Source: Candidatus Poribacteria bacterium (lineage in GTDB: Bacteria; Poribacteria; WGA-4E; WGA-3G). From it: DNA of 64,000 nt. The position numbers were made by a program, and so were the translations under genes. This document shows, in pieces, positions 1-9,121 of the stretch (its first letter is position 1; every line of letters begins with the position of its first letter). Location of the stretch: positions 6,554-70,553 of the forward strand of contig JAGWBU010000021.1 in NCBI GenBank assembly GCA_021295735.1. The letters are read 5' to 3'. The notes under the pieces are model-generated. The model ran no database searches and was not told the DNA's origin. It saw only the letters and a program-made list of their open reading frames with translations.

Positions 1-12
1 AGGGACCCCGCT

Positions 13-65
13 CTACAGTGGAAAACGCCGCGTAATCATTGCAAATTGAACCTATGTAACCAAAT
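13..65. repeat. 53-bp dispersed repeat, copy 1
   Basis: Base-for-base identical to 37143-37195 in the same orientation; it starts CTACAGTGGAAAACGCCG and ends CTATGTAACCAAAT. Both copies are intergenic. The surrounding 1-337 stretch holds no gene I can support; a 73-codon minus-strand frame runs through the repeat but resembles nothing and lacks a convincing ribosome site. Function unknown; probably the end of a small mobile or repetitive element. Confidence 0.8.
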
Positions 66-337
66 ATTTACACACCCGTTCTGGCAATAGGGTTGACAAT
101 ACTCAATATGGTGCATCTCTGACTGCAATAGGATAACTCTTGCTATGGTCGGATTATTGTGTTTTCCGCAAACTGAAAAGAGTTCTGAATCTGACGATGG
201 ACAGGAAAGCGATACGAATCCTTGAACCAAATCGATAATTTCGTGGTAAGCAGACATGAACTAAATATACGGTTGATCTTTTACATTCACTAATACCAAC
301 CGTATATTCATTGTTACGCTCGGAATTTGTAAAACTG

Positions 338-1129
338 CTAAAGGCGGATTTCTGACAACGGGATACCGCGATTAAACATTTTCGCTGGTGGGAGCGTCTC
401 CTCAACTTCCGTCAATCCACACAACCAATTCCACGTCAATTGCCCCCTATACCGATCTCGATAAGATTCCACTTCCGTTACATACGGATGTCTTCCTTTA
501 TGTTGGTAAGGTGGAATTTCATCGGAATCGCGCACCCAATCCCGTTTTGGCATAGCGGTACGGAAATATGAAAACTTTATCATGCCGCGTCTGTCGGCAT
601 TGAGTTTTGGACCCGCCTTATGCCAAATACCGTAGCGTGTCATCGCAACGGTGCCAGCAGGCACAGTGAGCGATAGTTGTCCCAAAATATCACCGTAATG
701 TGCAATTGCTTCCCTATCAACAAGGCGAAAGTGTGACCCCGGCAAAATCATCGTGGGACCATCCTCAATTTTTACCTCTTTCGGATAATAGTAGCACTGA
801 AGATGTGTGATACCGTATCCGTATTCGGTGAGTCCGTCTGAGTGCCATGTTTGTCCACGGTGTGGTGCTTCAAACAGATGATGATGTGCATTTGTCGGCA
901 CAATGAAATTCGCACCTAACAGCGAACGTACAACGCCAGCAACCTCCGGATGGAGAAGGACGTTTCGGCGAAATTCATCCGTTTGGACAAAATCGCCCAT
1001 ACCTCCTCTACCAACTGATTTACATTCCCGATTGTAATCCGCATCGATTATGTTTTCTAATGTGATATATCCGTTGTGGATAAACTGCATGACTTGGTCA
1101 TCATTTAGTGTTGGTTCTACGTTAAACAT
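338..1129 (-). CDS. Phytanoyl-CoA dioxygenase (PhyH) family protein
   Basis: A 263-residue member of the Fe(II)/2-oxoglutarate-dependent PhyH dioxygenases. The metal-binding H-x-D is visible as His96-Ser-Asp98 (WHSDG) and the distal His as His170 (GIWHKAG). An Arg at 180/181 is placed to bind the 2-oxoglutarate carboxylate. Length fits the family. The start ATG follows AAGGA at a good distance and lies 12 bp after the stop of the upstream small gene, so the two are probably co-transcribed. Substrate cannot be predicted; such enzymes are expanded in sponge-associated lineages, where they hydroxylate diverse small molecules rather than phytanoyl-CoA. Confidence 0.85.
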   Translation of the reverse strand: MFNVEPTLNDDQVMQFIHNGYITLENIIDADYNRECKSVGRGGMGDFVQTDEFRRNVLLHPEVAGVVRSLLGANFIVPTNAHHHLFEAPHRGQTWHSDGLTEYGYGITHLQCYYYPKEVKIEDGPTMILPGSHFRLVDREAIAHYGDILGQLSLTVPAGTVAMTRYGIWHKAGPKLNADRRGMIKFSYFRTAMPKRDWVRDSDEIPPYQHKGRHPYVTEVESYRDRYRGQLTWNWLCGLTEVEETLPPAKMFNRGIPLSEIRL

Positions 1130-1141
1130 TTGTGTTATTCC

Positions 1142-1501
1142 TTATACGATTTTTTCTAAAATGAATTCAAAGCTGAGATACGCGTTTTTAACATCCGAAA
1201 AGTTGTAGAGTTCGGGGCGCGGAAATTGCACAATTCGCCATCCATCACGAACTGCATCAAGCACAGAGGCATAGGGCGGATCTTGTGATGGTAACGCTGG
1301 GTCGTCCGGTGCTGTTGGGTCATATAATGCCCAAGCACCAAGTGGTGAACGCAGATTAGTTGATTTGGAATAGAGATAGAGGACAAGCTGTTTTTCTGAA
1401 CTCAACGCAGCTTTTACAGTGGACAAATCTTCAGCTGTCAGTTCACCCGCGTTGAGTTTTTTTGTGCAATTGTCAAGCCATTCTTTTATTGCTGATTTCA
1501 C
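1142..1501 (-). CDS. Hypothetical protein upstream of the PhyH gene
   Basis: About 119 residues and not recognised. The N-terminal half is helical and charged; the C-terminal half has aromatic strands (WRIVQFPRPELY). I start it at the GTG at 1501, because GGGAG lies 7 nt upstream; a TTG at 1519 overlaps that ribosome site. A TATAAT box on the same strand (1537-1532) lies just upstream. It precedes the PhyH gene by 12 bp on the same strand, which suggests a two-gene operon. No function is assigned. Confidence 0.6.
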   Translation of the reverse strand: MKSAIKEWLDNCTKKLNAGELTAEDLSTVKAALSSEKQLVLYLYSKSTNLRSPLGAWALYDPTAPDDPALPSQDPPYASVLDAVRDGWRIVQFPRPELYNFSDVKNAYLSFEFILEKIV

Positions 1502-1627
1502 GCAAAGGTCTCCCTTCAATTAAGTTTTTGCATTATAGCATTAAAACAAAAAATATGGTATGATAGTTATTGAAGTGATTTGACATTATGCAAACTGGCG
1601 AAACGATAAAACTGAGGAATGCTAATT

Positions 1628-2878
1628 ATGGCTAAAACACCGAGCAATAAGCGAAAGAAACGCACCAACAACAAAAGGAAAATCACCAAGAGTCCAGATG
1701 CTTACAACAAGCAAGGGTTTGCCAAAGCTAGTCGTCAAGAACATCATGGAGCGATTAAGGATTTCAACGCTGCGATCCAGCTTAAACCAGACTATGTTGA
1801 GGCATACTACAATCGCGGTATATCAAAGAATGCGTTAGGTGAATATGAAGAGGCTATTGAAGATTTTGATGAAGCAATCAAACATAATCCCGAATACGTT
1901 GACGCCTATGTTAAGCGTGGATTTGCACTGAGTTTCATCGGTGAGGAGGAAGCTTCCATTGCAGATTGTGACACCGCAATCAATCAAAAGCCGGACTTTG
2001 CTGAAGCTTATTGGGTCCGCGGCTTGGCAAAAGGGGATTTAGAACTATATAACGAAGCTCTTGCTGATTTTGACGAAGCAATTCGCCTGCAGCCCAACAG
2101 CAGTGACGCATTCTATTATCGAGCGTGCCTAAAAGAAGAACTTGAGGAATATGAAGATGCCATTGCCGACTACGATGAGGCAATACGTTTAGACCCTACT
2201 AATAGTGATGCCCGTGAGAATTGTCAAGTATTAAAGGAGATGTTGATGGAGGACGAATCGCCTGATTTCCCAGGTTTGATCTTTATACCGAATCCTGAAA
2301 GTGAAGATATGTTGCCAGACGATTCAAATTTCGTCATTCCTATAATGCCCGATGTTTTTGAGAATTATTTTGACAAATCTGATGAAGATATTGAAGAATA
2401 CGAAACCGCCATTAAATCCGCTGATGAAGCAATACGTCTGGATCCTGAGAATATCAAAGCATACTATGATCGGGGAACTGCAAAGCATAATATATTTGAT
2501 TTTGAAGGCGCTATCAAAGATTTTGATGAAGTGATTCGCCGGCAGCCAGAGAATGTTGATGCTTACAACTATCGGGGAATGTCTAAGGATAACCTTGAGC
2601 TGCACGAAGAGGCGATCGCCGATTTTGACGAAGCAATACGTTTGCAACCGAATTTTGCCGAAGCGTATTACAACCGTGGCATCGGAAAGTCTAATCTTGA
2701 GTTGCACGAAGACGCGATTGCTGACTATGACGAAGTAATACGCTTACAACCGGATTTCGCAAGAGCTTACGTAGGTCGCTCACTTGCTAATAGTGAACTT
2801 GGCAGAGAGAAGGAATCTATAGAAGACTTCAAAAAAACTCTGCAGATGATTGCATTTTCTGAAGATGATGAAAAATAA
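1628..2878 (+). CDS. Tetratricopeptide-repeat protein
   Basis: About 416 residues, mostly TPR units of 34 residues with the signature A-x-x-D-x-[DN]-x-A-I-x-L-x-P. Two blocks of about five units each are separated by an acidic, proline-containing linker of about 60 residues. The N-terminus is a Lys/Arg/Asn-rich tail with no signal peptide. The ATG at 1628 is preferred over that at 1619 because GAGGA at 1614-1618 is better spaced to it. A TTGACA at 1580-1585 may be part of its promoter. TPR proteins are protein-protein scaffolds; no partner is evident from the neighbours. Confidence 0.85.
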   Translation: MAKTPSNKRKKRTNNKRKITKSPDAYNKQGFAKASRQEHHGAIKDFNAAIQLKPDYVEAYYNRGISKNALGEYEEAIEDFDEAIKHNPEYVDAYVKRGFALSFIGEEEASIADCDTAINQKPDFAEAYWVRGLAKGDLELYNEALADFDEAIRLQPNSSDAFYYRACLKEELEEYEDAIADYDEAIRLDPTNSDARENCQVLKEMLMEDESPDFPGLIFIPNPESEDMLPDDSNFVIPIMPDVFENYFDKSDEDIEEYETAIKSADEAIRLDPENIKAYYDRGTAKHNIFDFEGAIKDFDEVIRRQPENVDAYNYRGMSKDNLELHEEAIADFDEAIRLQPNFAEAYYNRGIGKSNLELHEDAIADYDEVIRLQPDFARAYVGRSLANSELGREKESIEDFKKTLQMIAFSEDDEK

Positions 2879-3036
2879 TGCGCAACACTCACATCAACAG
2901 CGGCGAAATTAAATGCATAGATTAGCTGTATTGTGTTAAAATTATTAGAACTGAATTGGGAACCTTAACCTGTCATCTCTGGATCCGTGTCAGGTTGTTA
3001 GTCAACACACGAGAAAATATACAGAAAGGATTTTTT

Positions 3037-3867
3037 ATGAGATTGGAAGGAAAAGTTGCAATTGTCGCTGGTGCTGCATGGGGCGGCATCGGGGCAGCAA
3101 CTGCTTACAAATTTGCTTGTGAAGGCGCAAAAGTGGTTGTCAACACGCGCCGCCGAGAAGGGAAACTTGCTGAAACCGTCCAACGCATTCAGGACGCTGA
3201 CGGTGAAGCAGTCGCTGTGATGGGTGATGTTGCCGAGGAAAAAACATGGCAAACACTCGTCGAAACAGCGTTGACAAATTACGGAAAAATAACAACATTA
3301 GTCCATAATGCAGCACACTCATACACTAAAAAAGCAATCGAATTCACGTCTGAAGAATGGAACGAAAGCCTTGGTGTGACGCTTGGCGGTCCGTGGCTTG
3401 GGGCAAAGTATTGTATTCCTGAAATGATTAGAAACGGAGGCGGCACCTTAGTCTTCATTTCAACCGTTAATGCCACGATTACAAACCCAGGTTTCGGTCT
3501 TTACGGTGCTGGCAAAGGCGGACTAAACGCATTAACACGCAGCATCGCGCTTGATTACGGCAGGGAAGGCATCCGCGCGAATGCTATTGCACCTGGGCAA
3601 ATTGTTGGCGAACGCGGTGAAGCATCGCTTGCAGCGGATACGTTAGAGGAACAAGCTTCGCGTGATTGCTATCCTATAGGACGTTACGGCAAACCTGAAG
3701 ACATCGCAAATGTAGCACTCTTTTTAGCATCTGATGAAGCGGATTTCGTTACAGGCATCGTGTTGACAGCAGACGGAGGCTTAACACTCCAATCACCAGA
3801 AGCACTTGTGCGTCCCTCTTTCCGTCTCCGCTGGAGAGACGATATTCTGGTGCCGCAATCAAAATAG
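3037..3867 (+). CDS. Short-chain dehydrogenase/reductase (SDR) family oxidoreductase
   Basis: About 276 residues of classical SDR fold. It has an N-terminal NAD(P)-binding glycine motif (AGAAWGGIGAA), an N-A-[AG] motif (HNAAHS), a Ser in FISTV, and a Y-x-x-x-K as Tyr-Gly-Ala-Gly-Lys (LYGAGKGG). The C-terminal DGGL motif is also present. A longer frame opens at 2956, but the ATG at 3037 has AGAAAGGA directly upstream and begins at the conserved LEGKVAIV. Substrate is unknown. It stands alone between the TPR and SRAP genes. Confidence 0.88.
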   Translation: MRLEGKVAIVAGAAWGGIGAATAYKFACEGAKVVVNTRRREGKLAETVQRIQDADGEAVAVMGDVAEEKTWQTLVETALTNYGKITTLVHNAAHSYTKKAIEFTSEEWNESLGVTLGGPWLGAKYCIPEMIRNGGGTLVFISTVNATITNPGFGLYGAGKGGLNALTRSIALDYGREGIRANAIAPGQIVGERGEASLAADTLEEQASRDCYPIGRYGKPEDIANVALFLASDEADFVTGIVLTADGGLTLQSPEALVRPSFRLRWRDDILVPQSK

Positions 3868-3999
3868 GATTTATTAGTTGAATCCATGCATTCTTCAGCG
3901 GACACTTGCAACAAACATAGAGATAGGTCTCCGTACTAACAGGTTTCCTTAATCAAATTGAGACAAAATACTAACCATTTGTCATTAAAGGAGATAAAA

Positions 4000-4743
4000 A
4001 TGTGTGGACGATTTACCTTCACAAGCGACCCTATACTATTGAGGCAACTTTTTTTTGGCTGTAAAATACCAACAAATATTTCTCCCCGGTACAATATCAC
4101 ACCAACACAGGATGTGGCTGTGATTGCCAACACACAGAATGATGGCGAATCTGACGGAAATGCAAAAAAAGTTGAATTCTTCCACTGGGGACTTATCCCC
4201 TCTTGGGCAAAAGACGCCAAAATCGGAAGCAGGATGATAAATGCACGTTCAGAAACGCTAACAGAAAAACCTTCTTTCCGAAGTGCCTACAAACGTAGAC
4301 GATGTCTCATTTTGGCGGATGGTTACTATGAATGGCAGAAGGTCCTCGGCACTAAACTCAAACAACCAGTCTACATCCGTCTCAAATCGCAAAATCCGTT
4401 TGCATTCGCGGGGTTATGGGAGGAATGGCAGGCAAATTGGATGGAAAAACCGCTCCGATCCTGCACTATCATTACATGCCCGCCGAACCCATTCTTGGAG
4501 GAAATCCACCACAGAATGCCTGTAATTTTGCCACAAGACCGTTATGCGCAATGGCTCGCCCCTGATGAACAATCATCAGAGACGCTGCAACCACTTCTCG
4601 CCCCTTACTCGGGTGAAGAGATGGAGGCATATCCGGTGTCAAGACTCGTTAATCGTCCGATAAATGACTCTCCAGAATGTATTGCACCAGTATCGGATGG
4701 AAACGGTAGTAGCGAGCAGAAATTAGTAGGAAGTTTATTTTAA
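4000..4743 (+). CDS. SOS response-associated peptidase, SRAP (YedK/HMCES) family
   Basis: About 247 residues. The family nucleophile is Cys2, exposed after removal of Met1 in the start M-C-G-R-F. Other conserved signatures are the N-A-R-S-E-T motif, the D-G-Y-Y-E-W motif with its Glu, and H-H-R-M-P-V near the C-terminus. Members crosslink to abasic sites in single-stranded DNA and protect them. The start at 4000 is fixed by the need for Cys2 and by AAAGGAG immediately upstream; a frame opening at 3958 would bury the cysteine. No lexA-like box was identified. Confidence 0.93.
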   Translation: MCGRFTFTSDPILLRQLFFGCKIPTNISPRYNITPTQDVAVIANTQNDGESDGNAKKVEFFHWGLIPSWAKDAKIGSRMINARSETLTEKPSFRSAYKRRRCLILADGYYEWQKVLGTKLKQPVYIRLKSQNPFAFAGLWEEWQANWMEKPLRSCTIITCPPNPFLEEIHHRMPVILPQDRYAQWLAPDEQSSETLQPLLAPYSGEEMEAYPVSRLVNRPINDSPECIAPVSDGNGSSEQKLVGSLF

Positions 4744-4789
4744 TTTTCTGACGAATTTTGGGAAAACATTATTTTATTAGGAAGGATTT

Positions 4790-5773
4790 ATGTTGAAACC
4801 AACCAAAGAGCAGATGCTTTTTATGTATCGCAAAATGGTAGAGATACGCCAATTTGAAGAAGCCGCTGGAACGCTTTATCAAAGTGGTCAACTCCCAGGC
4901 TTTTTGCACTTATACATTGGTGAAGAAGCGACAGCAGTAGGCGTCTGTGCACACTTAAAAGATGAAGATTACATCACCAGTACGCATCGTGGTCACGGAC
5001 ATCTCATCGCGAAGGGTGGTAAACGCGACCGCATGATGGCAGAATTATTTGCCCGCACAACCGGCTACTGTAAAGGCAAAGGCGGTTCAATGCACATTGC
5101 CGACAAAGAGACAGGTATTCTCGGTGCAAACGGTGTTGTCGGCGCAGGTATTCCACTTGCAGCAGGTGCTGCACTCTCTGCAAAGTACCGTGGTACGCAA
5201 CAGATCGCTGTATCTTTCTTCGGCGATGGTGCCACAAATCAGGGCGTCTTCCATGAAACGCTCAATCTCGCTGCAGTGTGGGAGCTGCCGGTTGTTTTTG
5301 TCTGTGAAAACAACCGATTCGGGATGGGAACGCCACAACATGAACATCAACGGGTAGAGGATATTGCTGTCCGTGCCCCCGCCTACGATATACCAGGACT
5401 TACCGTTGATGGAAACGATGTTCTGAAGGTTTATGCTGCAGCAGACGAAGCCGTTAAACGCGCACGCGAAGGTAGCGGTCCTACGCTCCTTAATTGTGAT
5501 ACCTACCGCTTCAAGGGGCATCACATCGGAGATCCAGGCACCTCTTACCGCGATCGCGAAGAGGTTCAAGAGCAGGAACGCCAACGCGATCCTATCCGAA
5601 GACTCGCCCAAGTTCTCACTGAAGAGAAAAGTGTAACACAAGAAGAACTTGAGGCACTTGAGGCAGAACTCGCAAATGAACTTGAGAAAGCGTTAGAGTT
5701 TGCAAAAAACAGTCCCGAACCACTTCCTGAAGATGCTTTAGATGACGTTTATGCAGGCTCCATTCAACCGTGA
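4790..5773 (+). CDS. Thiamine-diphosphate-dependent dehydrogenase E1 component, alpha subunit
   Basis: A 327-residue E1-alpha of the pyruvate / acetoin / 2-oxo-acid dehydrogenase type. The thiamine-diphosphate motif runs from G-D-G-A-T-N to C-E-N-N, and the early STHRGHGH segment and the KGHHIGDPG loop are present. The ATG follows AGGAAGG closely. E1 enzymes of this class need a beta subunit plus E2 and E3, and none is adjacent: the next gene is an MNT-HEPN protein. Whether it acts on pyruvate, acetoin or branched-chain oxo-acids cannot be told. An E1-alpha alone is unusual unless E1-beta lies elsewhere. Confidence 0.88.
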   Translation: MLKPTKEQMLFMYRKMVEIRQFEEAAGTLYQSGQLPGFLHLYIGEEATAVGVCAHLKDEDYITSTHRGHGHLIAKGGKRDRMMAELFARTTGYCKGKGGSMHIADKETGILGANGVVGAGIPLAAGAALSAKYRGTQQIAVSFFGDGATNQGVFHETLNLAAVWELPVVFVCENNRFGMGTPQHEHQRVEDIAVRAPAYDIPGLTVDGNDVLKVYAAADEAVKRAREGSGPTLLNCDTYRFKGHHIGDPGTSYRDREEVQEQERQRDPIRRLAQVLTEEKSVTQEELEALEAELANELEKALEFAKNSPEPLPEDALDDVYAGSIQP

Positions 5774-5791
5774 TTAGCAAATCCCAGAAAT

Positions 5792-5818
5792 GTAGGAGCG
5801 ATTTAAAATCGCTCCTAC
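5792..5818. terminator. Perfect hairpin after the E1-alpha gene
   Basis: Long self-complementary arms (GTAGGAGCGATTT and its complement) flank a one-base centre, 18 bp after the E1-alpha stop. There is no T-tract, so it may act as a transcript-end stabiliser or simply be a repeat. The GTAGGAGCGAT half recurs near 58533. Confidence 0.45.
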
Positions 5819-5863
5819 CGCAGCGTATCAATAATTATGTGGTGAAAACACGGAGATTTTAAA

Positions 5864-6799
5864 GTGTCCAACACAACTACAGCGACAGAGATGTCACCAT
5901 CCGAACTCGCGGAATGCAGAGAAAACCTCAAACGCCAGTGGGAAAATCGGCAGGTTGACGAGGAGTTGCTTCAACGCGCGTGGGAGGCTGCACATCGCGT
6001 TGCTACAGTGCTATATCAAGATTATGGTGCGTCAAAAGTTGCTGTGTTCGGTTCACTCACTGAACGGGAATGGTTCACTGAAAACTCCGATATTGATATA
6101 GTTGTCTGGGGTATTTCATATAACAAATGTCTTGATGCGCTTTGGAATACAGAAGGCTTAAGTTCTGAGTTTAAGATTGACCTTATTAATTTTAAAACCT
6201 TAGATAAATTATTTCGTGTGCGGGTTCTAAATCAAGCAATTCTAATTGATAAGGAAGAACTGGACGCTCCAAAATTGATGGAAAAGACGAATACCACAAC
6301 GGAGACGCAAACAGGAGAAATTTACAAAGTGAATCGTGACAAACTAATTCAACGTATCTCCGATGAGCGCACAAAAATAGAAGGAACTGTTAAAAGAATT
6401 GAGAGGGCTTTGGAAAAAATTGATGTGCTTCCAATTGATTCAAGAGAATTCATTGAGAGGGCACTCTCCGCTGACCTTGCCGAAGTCTACACAGGTTTTG
6501 AAAAAACCTGTGAACGGATTGCGAATGAAGTTGATAGGCACTTGCCGAGTGGGAGTCGGTGGCATAACAATTTGCTTTTACAGATGACTGAGCGACGTTC
6601 TGAACGTCCACCTGTGATTTCTGACATCACCCAGCGAAGATTGAAGCGCCTCTTAAGGTTTCGTCATAAAGTAAACAATATCTACGGTGATGAATTGATT
6701 TACGGAAAAGCGGAGAAACACGCAAAACGAGTCGGTAAACTTTTCAAAAATATCTCTGAAGAACTGGATGCTTTCGCCGCTTTTTTGCGCGAGACATAA
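5864..6799 (+). CDS. Fused nucleotidyltransferase (MNT) - HEPN/HepT-like protein
   Basis: 311 residues. Residues about 1-130 form a minimal nucleotidyltransferase with G-S-x11-D-I-D (VFGSLTER...NSDIDI), close to the GSx10DxD of MntA antitoxins. Residues about 150-311 are an all-helical HEPN/HepT-like domain with RFRHKVNNIYG near residue 270. In related loci these are two genes, a HepT-type RNase toxin and an MNT AMPylating antitoxin; here one polypeptide holds both. The Arg-His-Tyr spacing departs from the usual R-x(4-6)-H-x-Y, so RNase activity is uncertain. The GTG start has CGGAG upstream. Its TAA stop doubles as the target duplication of the adjacent MITE. Confidence 0.8.
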   Translation: MSNTTTATEMSPSELAECRENLKRQWENRQVDEELLQRAWEAAHRVATVLYQDYGASKVAVFGSLTEREWFTENSDIDIVVWGISYNKCLDALWNTEGLSSEFKIDLINFKTLDKLFRVRVLNQAILIDKEELDAPKLMEKTNTTTETQTGEIYKVNRDKLIQRISDERTKIEGTVKRIERALEKIDVLPIDSREFIERALSADLAEVYTGFEKTCERIANEVDRHLPSGSRWHNNLLLQMTERRSERPPVISDITQRRLKRLLRFRHKVNNIYGDELIYGKAEKHAKRVGKLFKNISEELDAFAAFLRET

Positions 6800-6888
6800 T
6801 ACCAAATTAACGAGAATTGTATTTTTTTCATTGCCGATGGTAAGGGCGGGCACAGAGACCCGCCCCTACGATTTAGGGTAATTTGGTA
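6800..6888. mobile_element. Family A MITE-like element, copy 1
   Basis: 89 bp bounded by TACCAAATTA and its complement TAATTTGGTA, with TAA directly repeated outside (6797-6799 and 6889-6891). A central hairpin GGGCGGG / CCCGCCC occupies about 6845-6867. It has no coding capacity. It lies exactly between the stop codon of the MNT-HEPN gene and the next gene. Without it and one TAA, those genes would be separated by only a few bases, so the insertion splits an apparent operon. Confidence 0.85.
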
Positions 6889-6897
6889 TAAGGCAAC

Positions 6898-8841
6898 ATG
6901 AAAGAAGATGAACGCCTAAAATTACATGGAGTTACATGGAAATCTGTCGTCATTACGCTTGTGTTGATTCCGTTTAATTTCTACTGGATCATCGCAGGTG
7001 AAGTTGGTCTTGTCGGCTATGCGTTAAATACTTACGCTGTCCCGTTTTACAATGTCGTCTTTGTTGTTTTCACATTCACCGTAATCAATCTTGCCGTTCA
7101 ATACACGTCCCGTATCCGTTTACTTACCGATGCTGAACTTCTGACCATCTATATTCTGCTCAGCACTGCATGCGCCTTCCCCTCCATAACCTTAATGACG
7201 ATCCTCGTCACGACCGTCGGACATGCATTCTGGTTCGCGACTCCCGAAAACGAATGGAAACAACTCTTCTGGGATTATCTTCCGAGACGGCTTCTTGTAG
7301 ATGACTCAAAAGCACTCACAGGGTACTATACTGGTGCTTCCAACCTCTCAACACTGGAGATTATTAGCGCGTGGATTGTGCCAATCTTATCTTGGACACT
7401 ATTCATAACAGCGTTAATCCTCGTGATGCTGTGTATCAACGTCATCTTGCGCAAACAGTGGGTAGAACGAGAACGACTCGCATATCCTATTACACAGATT
7501 GCGTTTCATGTTACGCATAACACAAAATCGTTGTTCTCGCACCGCATCATGTGGATTGGCTTCGGAATTGCCGCATCCATTGCAATTCTTAACGGATTCA
7601 GTTTTCTGTATCCGACAATTCCTTCCCTACCGATAAAGCGTATCGGTGGGTGGCGTGGATTTGGACATCTGTTCACAGAAAAGCCGTGGAATGCCATCGG
7701 TGGTATTAGCATGTCCTACTATCCGTTTGTTATCGGACTTGGACTCTTGATGCCGCTTGATCTTTCGTTCTCCAGTTGGTTTTTCTTCTTTTTTTATAAG
7801 GCGCAATTAGTATTCTCAAGTGCTGTTGGACTGTCCAGCCTCCCCGGATTTCCATATATTGATAGGCAGTGTTTTGGTGCTGCCATAGGGATTTTCATCT
7901 CCGTGTTGGTGCTGAACGGACGTCATTTTCGGGGTGTATTCCGCATTGCGCGGCATCGCACAGGTGAGGATTCTGCTGAACCGATTCCGTATAGATTTGC
8001 ACTGTGGGGTATTGTTGGTGGACTTGCCATACTTTTTATTTTTTCTAAACGGATTGGCATGTCGCTATGGCTCATACCGTTGTTTTTTGCCATCTATTTC
8101 ATTATCGTATTAGTGTTAACACGGATGCGTGCAGAACAAGGATTTCCCGTGCATGCGATGGAAAACATGCCGAATCATCATATCCTCATTGATAGCTTCG
8201 GCACGCGGACGTTAGGCACAAATAACCTTGTCGCCATGACGCTTTTCCGTTGGTTCAATCGGAGTTATACAAGCAACCCAATGCCACACCAGTTAGAAGG
8301 CTTTAAACTATTGGAACGTTCCAACATTGGACCGAGGCGGTTGTTTTTCGCGCTACTTGGCGTTTCGGCTTTTGCCTCAATCATGGTATTCGGTGTTATT
8401 CTCTATCTCTACTACACGTATGGTGCTTTGAACATGAGTGGGAGCAGCAGTTGGAACATAGGTTTCGGTGAACGTGTTTTTGGCGGTCTTCAACGTTGGC
8501 TTTATTATCCTACCGAACCGAATTTCTATGCCACAGGCGGTATTGTTTTCGGTCTATTCTTTTCGACGTGTCTGATGTTTATGCGGGCGCGTTTCTTTTG
8601 GTGGCCCTTCCATCCGATCGGGTTTGTCGTCTCCAGTGATTGGGGAATGCGGTATTTGTGGAGTTGTATGCTGGTAAGCTCAATCGTGAAATGGTCAGTT
8701 TTGAAAATCGGTGGTCCGCGAGCATCTCAACAACTGGTGATGTTTGCTGTTGGGTTGATGTTAGGTGATTTCACTGTCGGCGGGATATGGAGTCTGATTA
8801 GCGTCATAACACAGCAACCGATGTATAACTTTTGGCCATAA
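6898..8841 (+). CDS. Large polytopic membrane protein, DUF6785/DUF6784-like
   Basis: 647 residues with roughly 14-16 hydrophobic spans, starting at residues about 15-38 and continuing to the C-terminus. It has no signal peptide and no known transporter motif that I recognise. A conserved-looking polar stretch (RMRAEQGFPVHAME) sits in the second half. The pattern matches the DUF6785/DUF6784 proteins common in planctomycete- and poribacteria-like genomes, whose function is unknown. The start ATG has only a weak ribosome site (AAGGCA), consistent with former translational coupling to the upstream gene before the MITE arrived. Confidence 0.7.
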   Translation: MKEDERLKLHGVTWKSVVITLVLIPFNFYWIIAGEVGLVGYALNTYAVPFYNVVFVVFTFTVINLAVQYTSRIRLLTDAELLTIYILLSTACAFPSITLMTILVTTVGHAFWFATPENEWKQLFWDYLPRRLLVDDSKALTGYYTGASNLSTLEIISAWIVPILSWTLFITALILVMLCINVILRKQWVERERLAYPITQIAFHVTHNTKSLFSHRIMWIGFGIAASIAILNGFSFLYPTIPSLPIKRIGGWRGFGHLFTEKPWNAIGGISMSYYPFVIGLGLLMPLDLSFSSWFFFFFYKAQLVFSSAVGLSSLPGFPYIDRQCFGAAIGIFISVLVLNGRHFRGVFRIARHRTGEDSAEPIPYRFALWGIVGGLAILFIFSKRIGMSLWLIPLFFAIYFIIVLVLTRMRAEQGFPVHAMENMPNHHILIDSFGTRTLGTNNLVAMTLFRWFNRSYTSNPMPHQLEGFKLLERSNIGPRRLFFALLGVSAFASIMVFGVILYLYYTYGALNMSGSSSWNIGFGERVFGGLQRWLYYPTEPNFYATGGIVFGLFFSTCLMFMRARFFWWPFHPIGFVVSSDWGMRYLWSCMLVSSIVKWSVLKIGGPRASQQLVMFAVGLMLGDFTVGGIWSLISVITQQPMYNFWP

Positions 8842-8999
8842 GATATCTCTGTGTCTGAACACACTATTGTTGAATTATACGAAATCATTCAATCCCCAAG
8901 TTTCCCAAACCTCTGAGCAAAAGTTCTTGTGGGAGGGAAACCTTGTCCGCCCGATTTATGTGTGCAGAAGATAAATGCCGTACTAATAAAGTCCATCGC

Positions 9000-9028
9000 T
9001 TGACACACACTCATTTTTGCGTTAAAAT
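9000..9028 (+). promoter_or_regulatory. Sigma-70 promoter for fumarase
   Basis: TTGACA (9000-9005), a 17-bp spacer and TAAAAT (9023-9028), about 93 nt upstream of the fumarase start. Only the hexamers are seen; no operator was identified. The gap 8842-9121 holds nothing else. Confidence 0.6.
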
Positions 9029-9121
9029 TGAATTCGCTAAACAGAACGGACGGAACTTTACGCAATCAAAAAAGATAATTCCAGTCAACATAAACACAAC
9101 TATTAAAAAAAGAGGAATTTG

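Noticed and set aside
36-257. 73-codon minus-strand frame at the window start
   Set aside because: It has no ribosome site or family resemblance and it reads through the 53-bp dispersed repeat.
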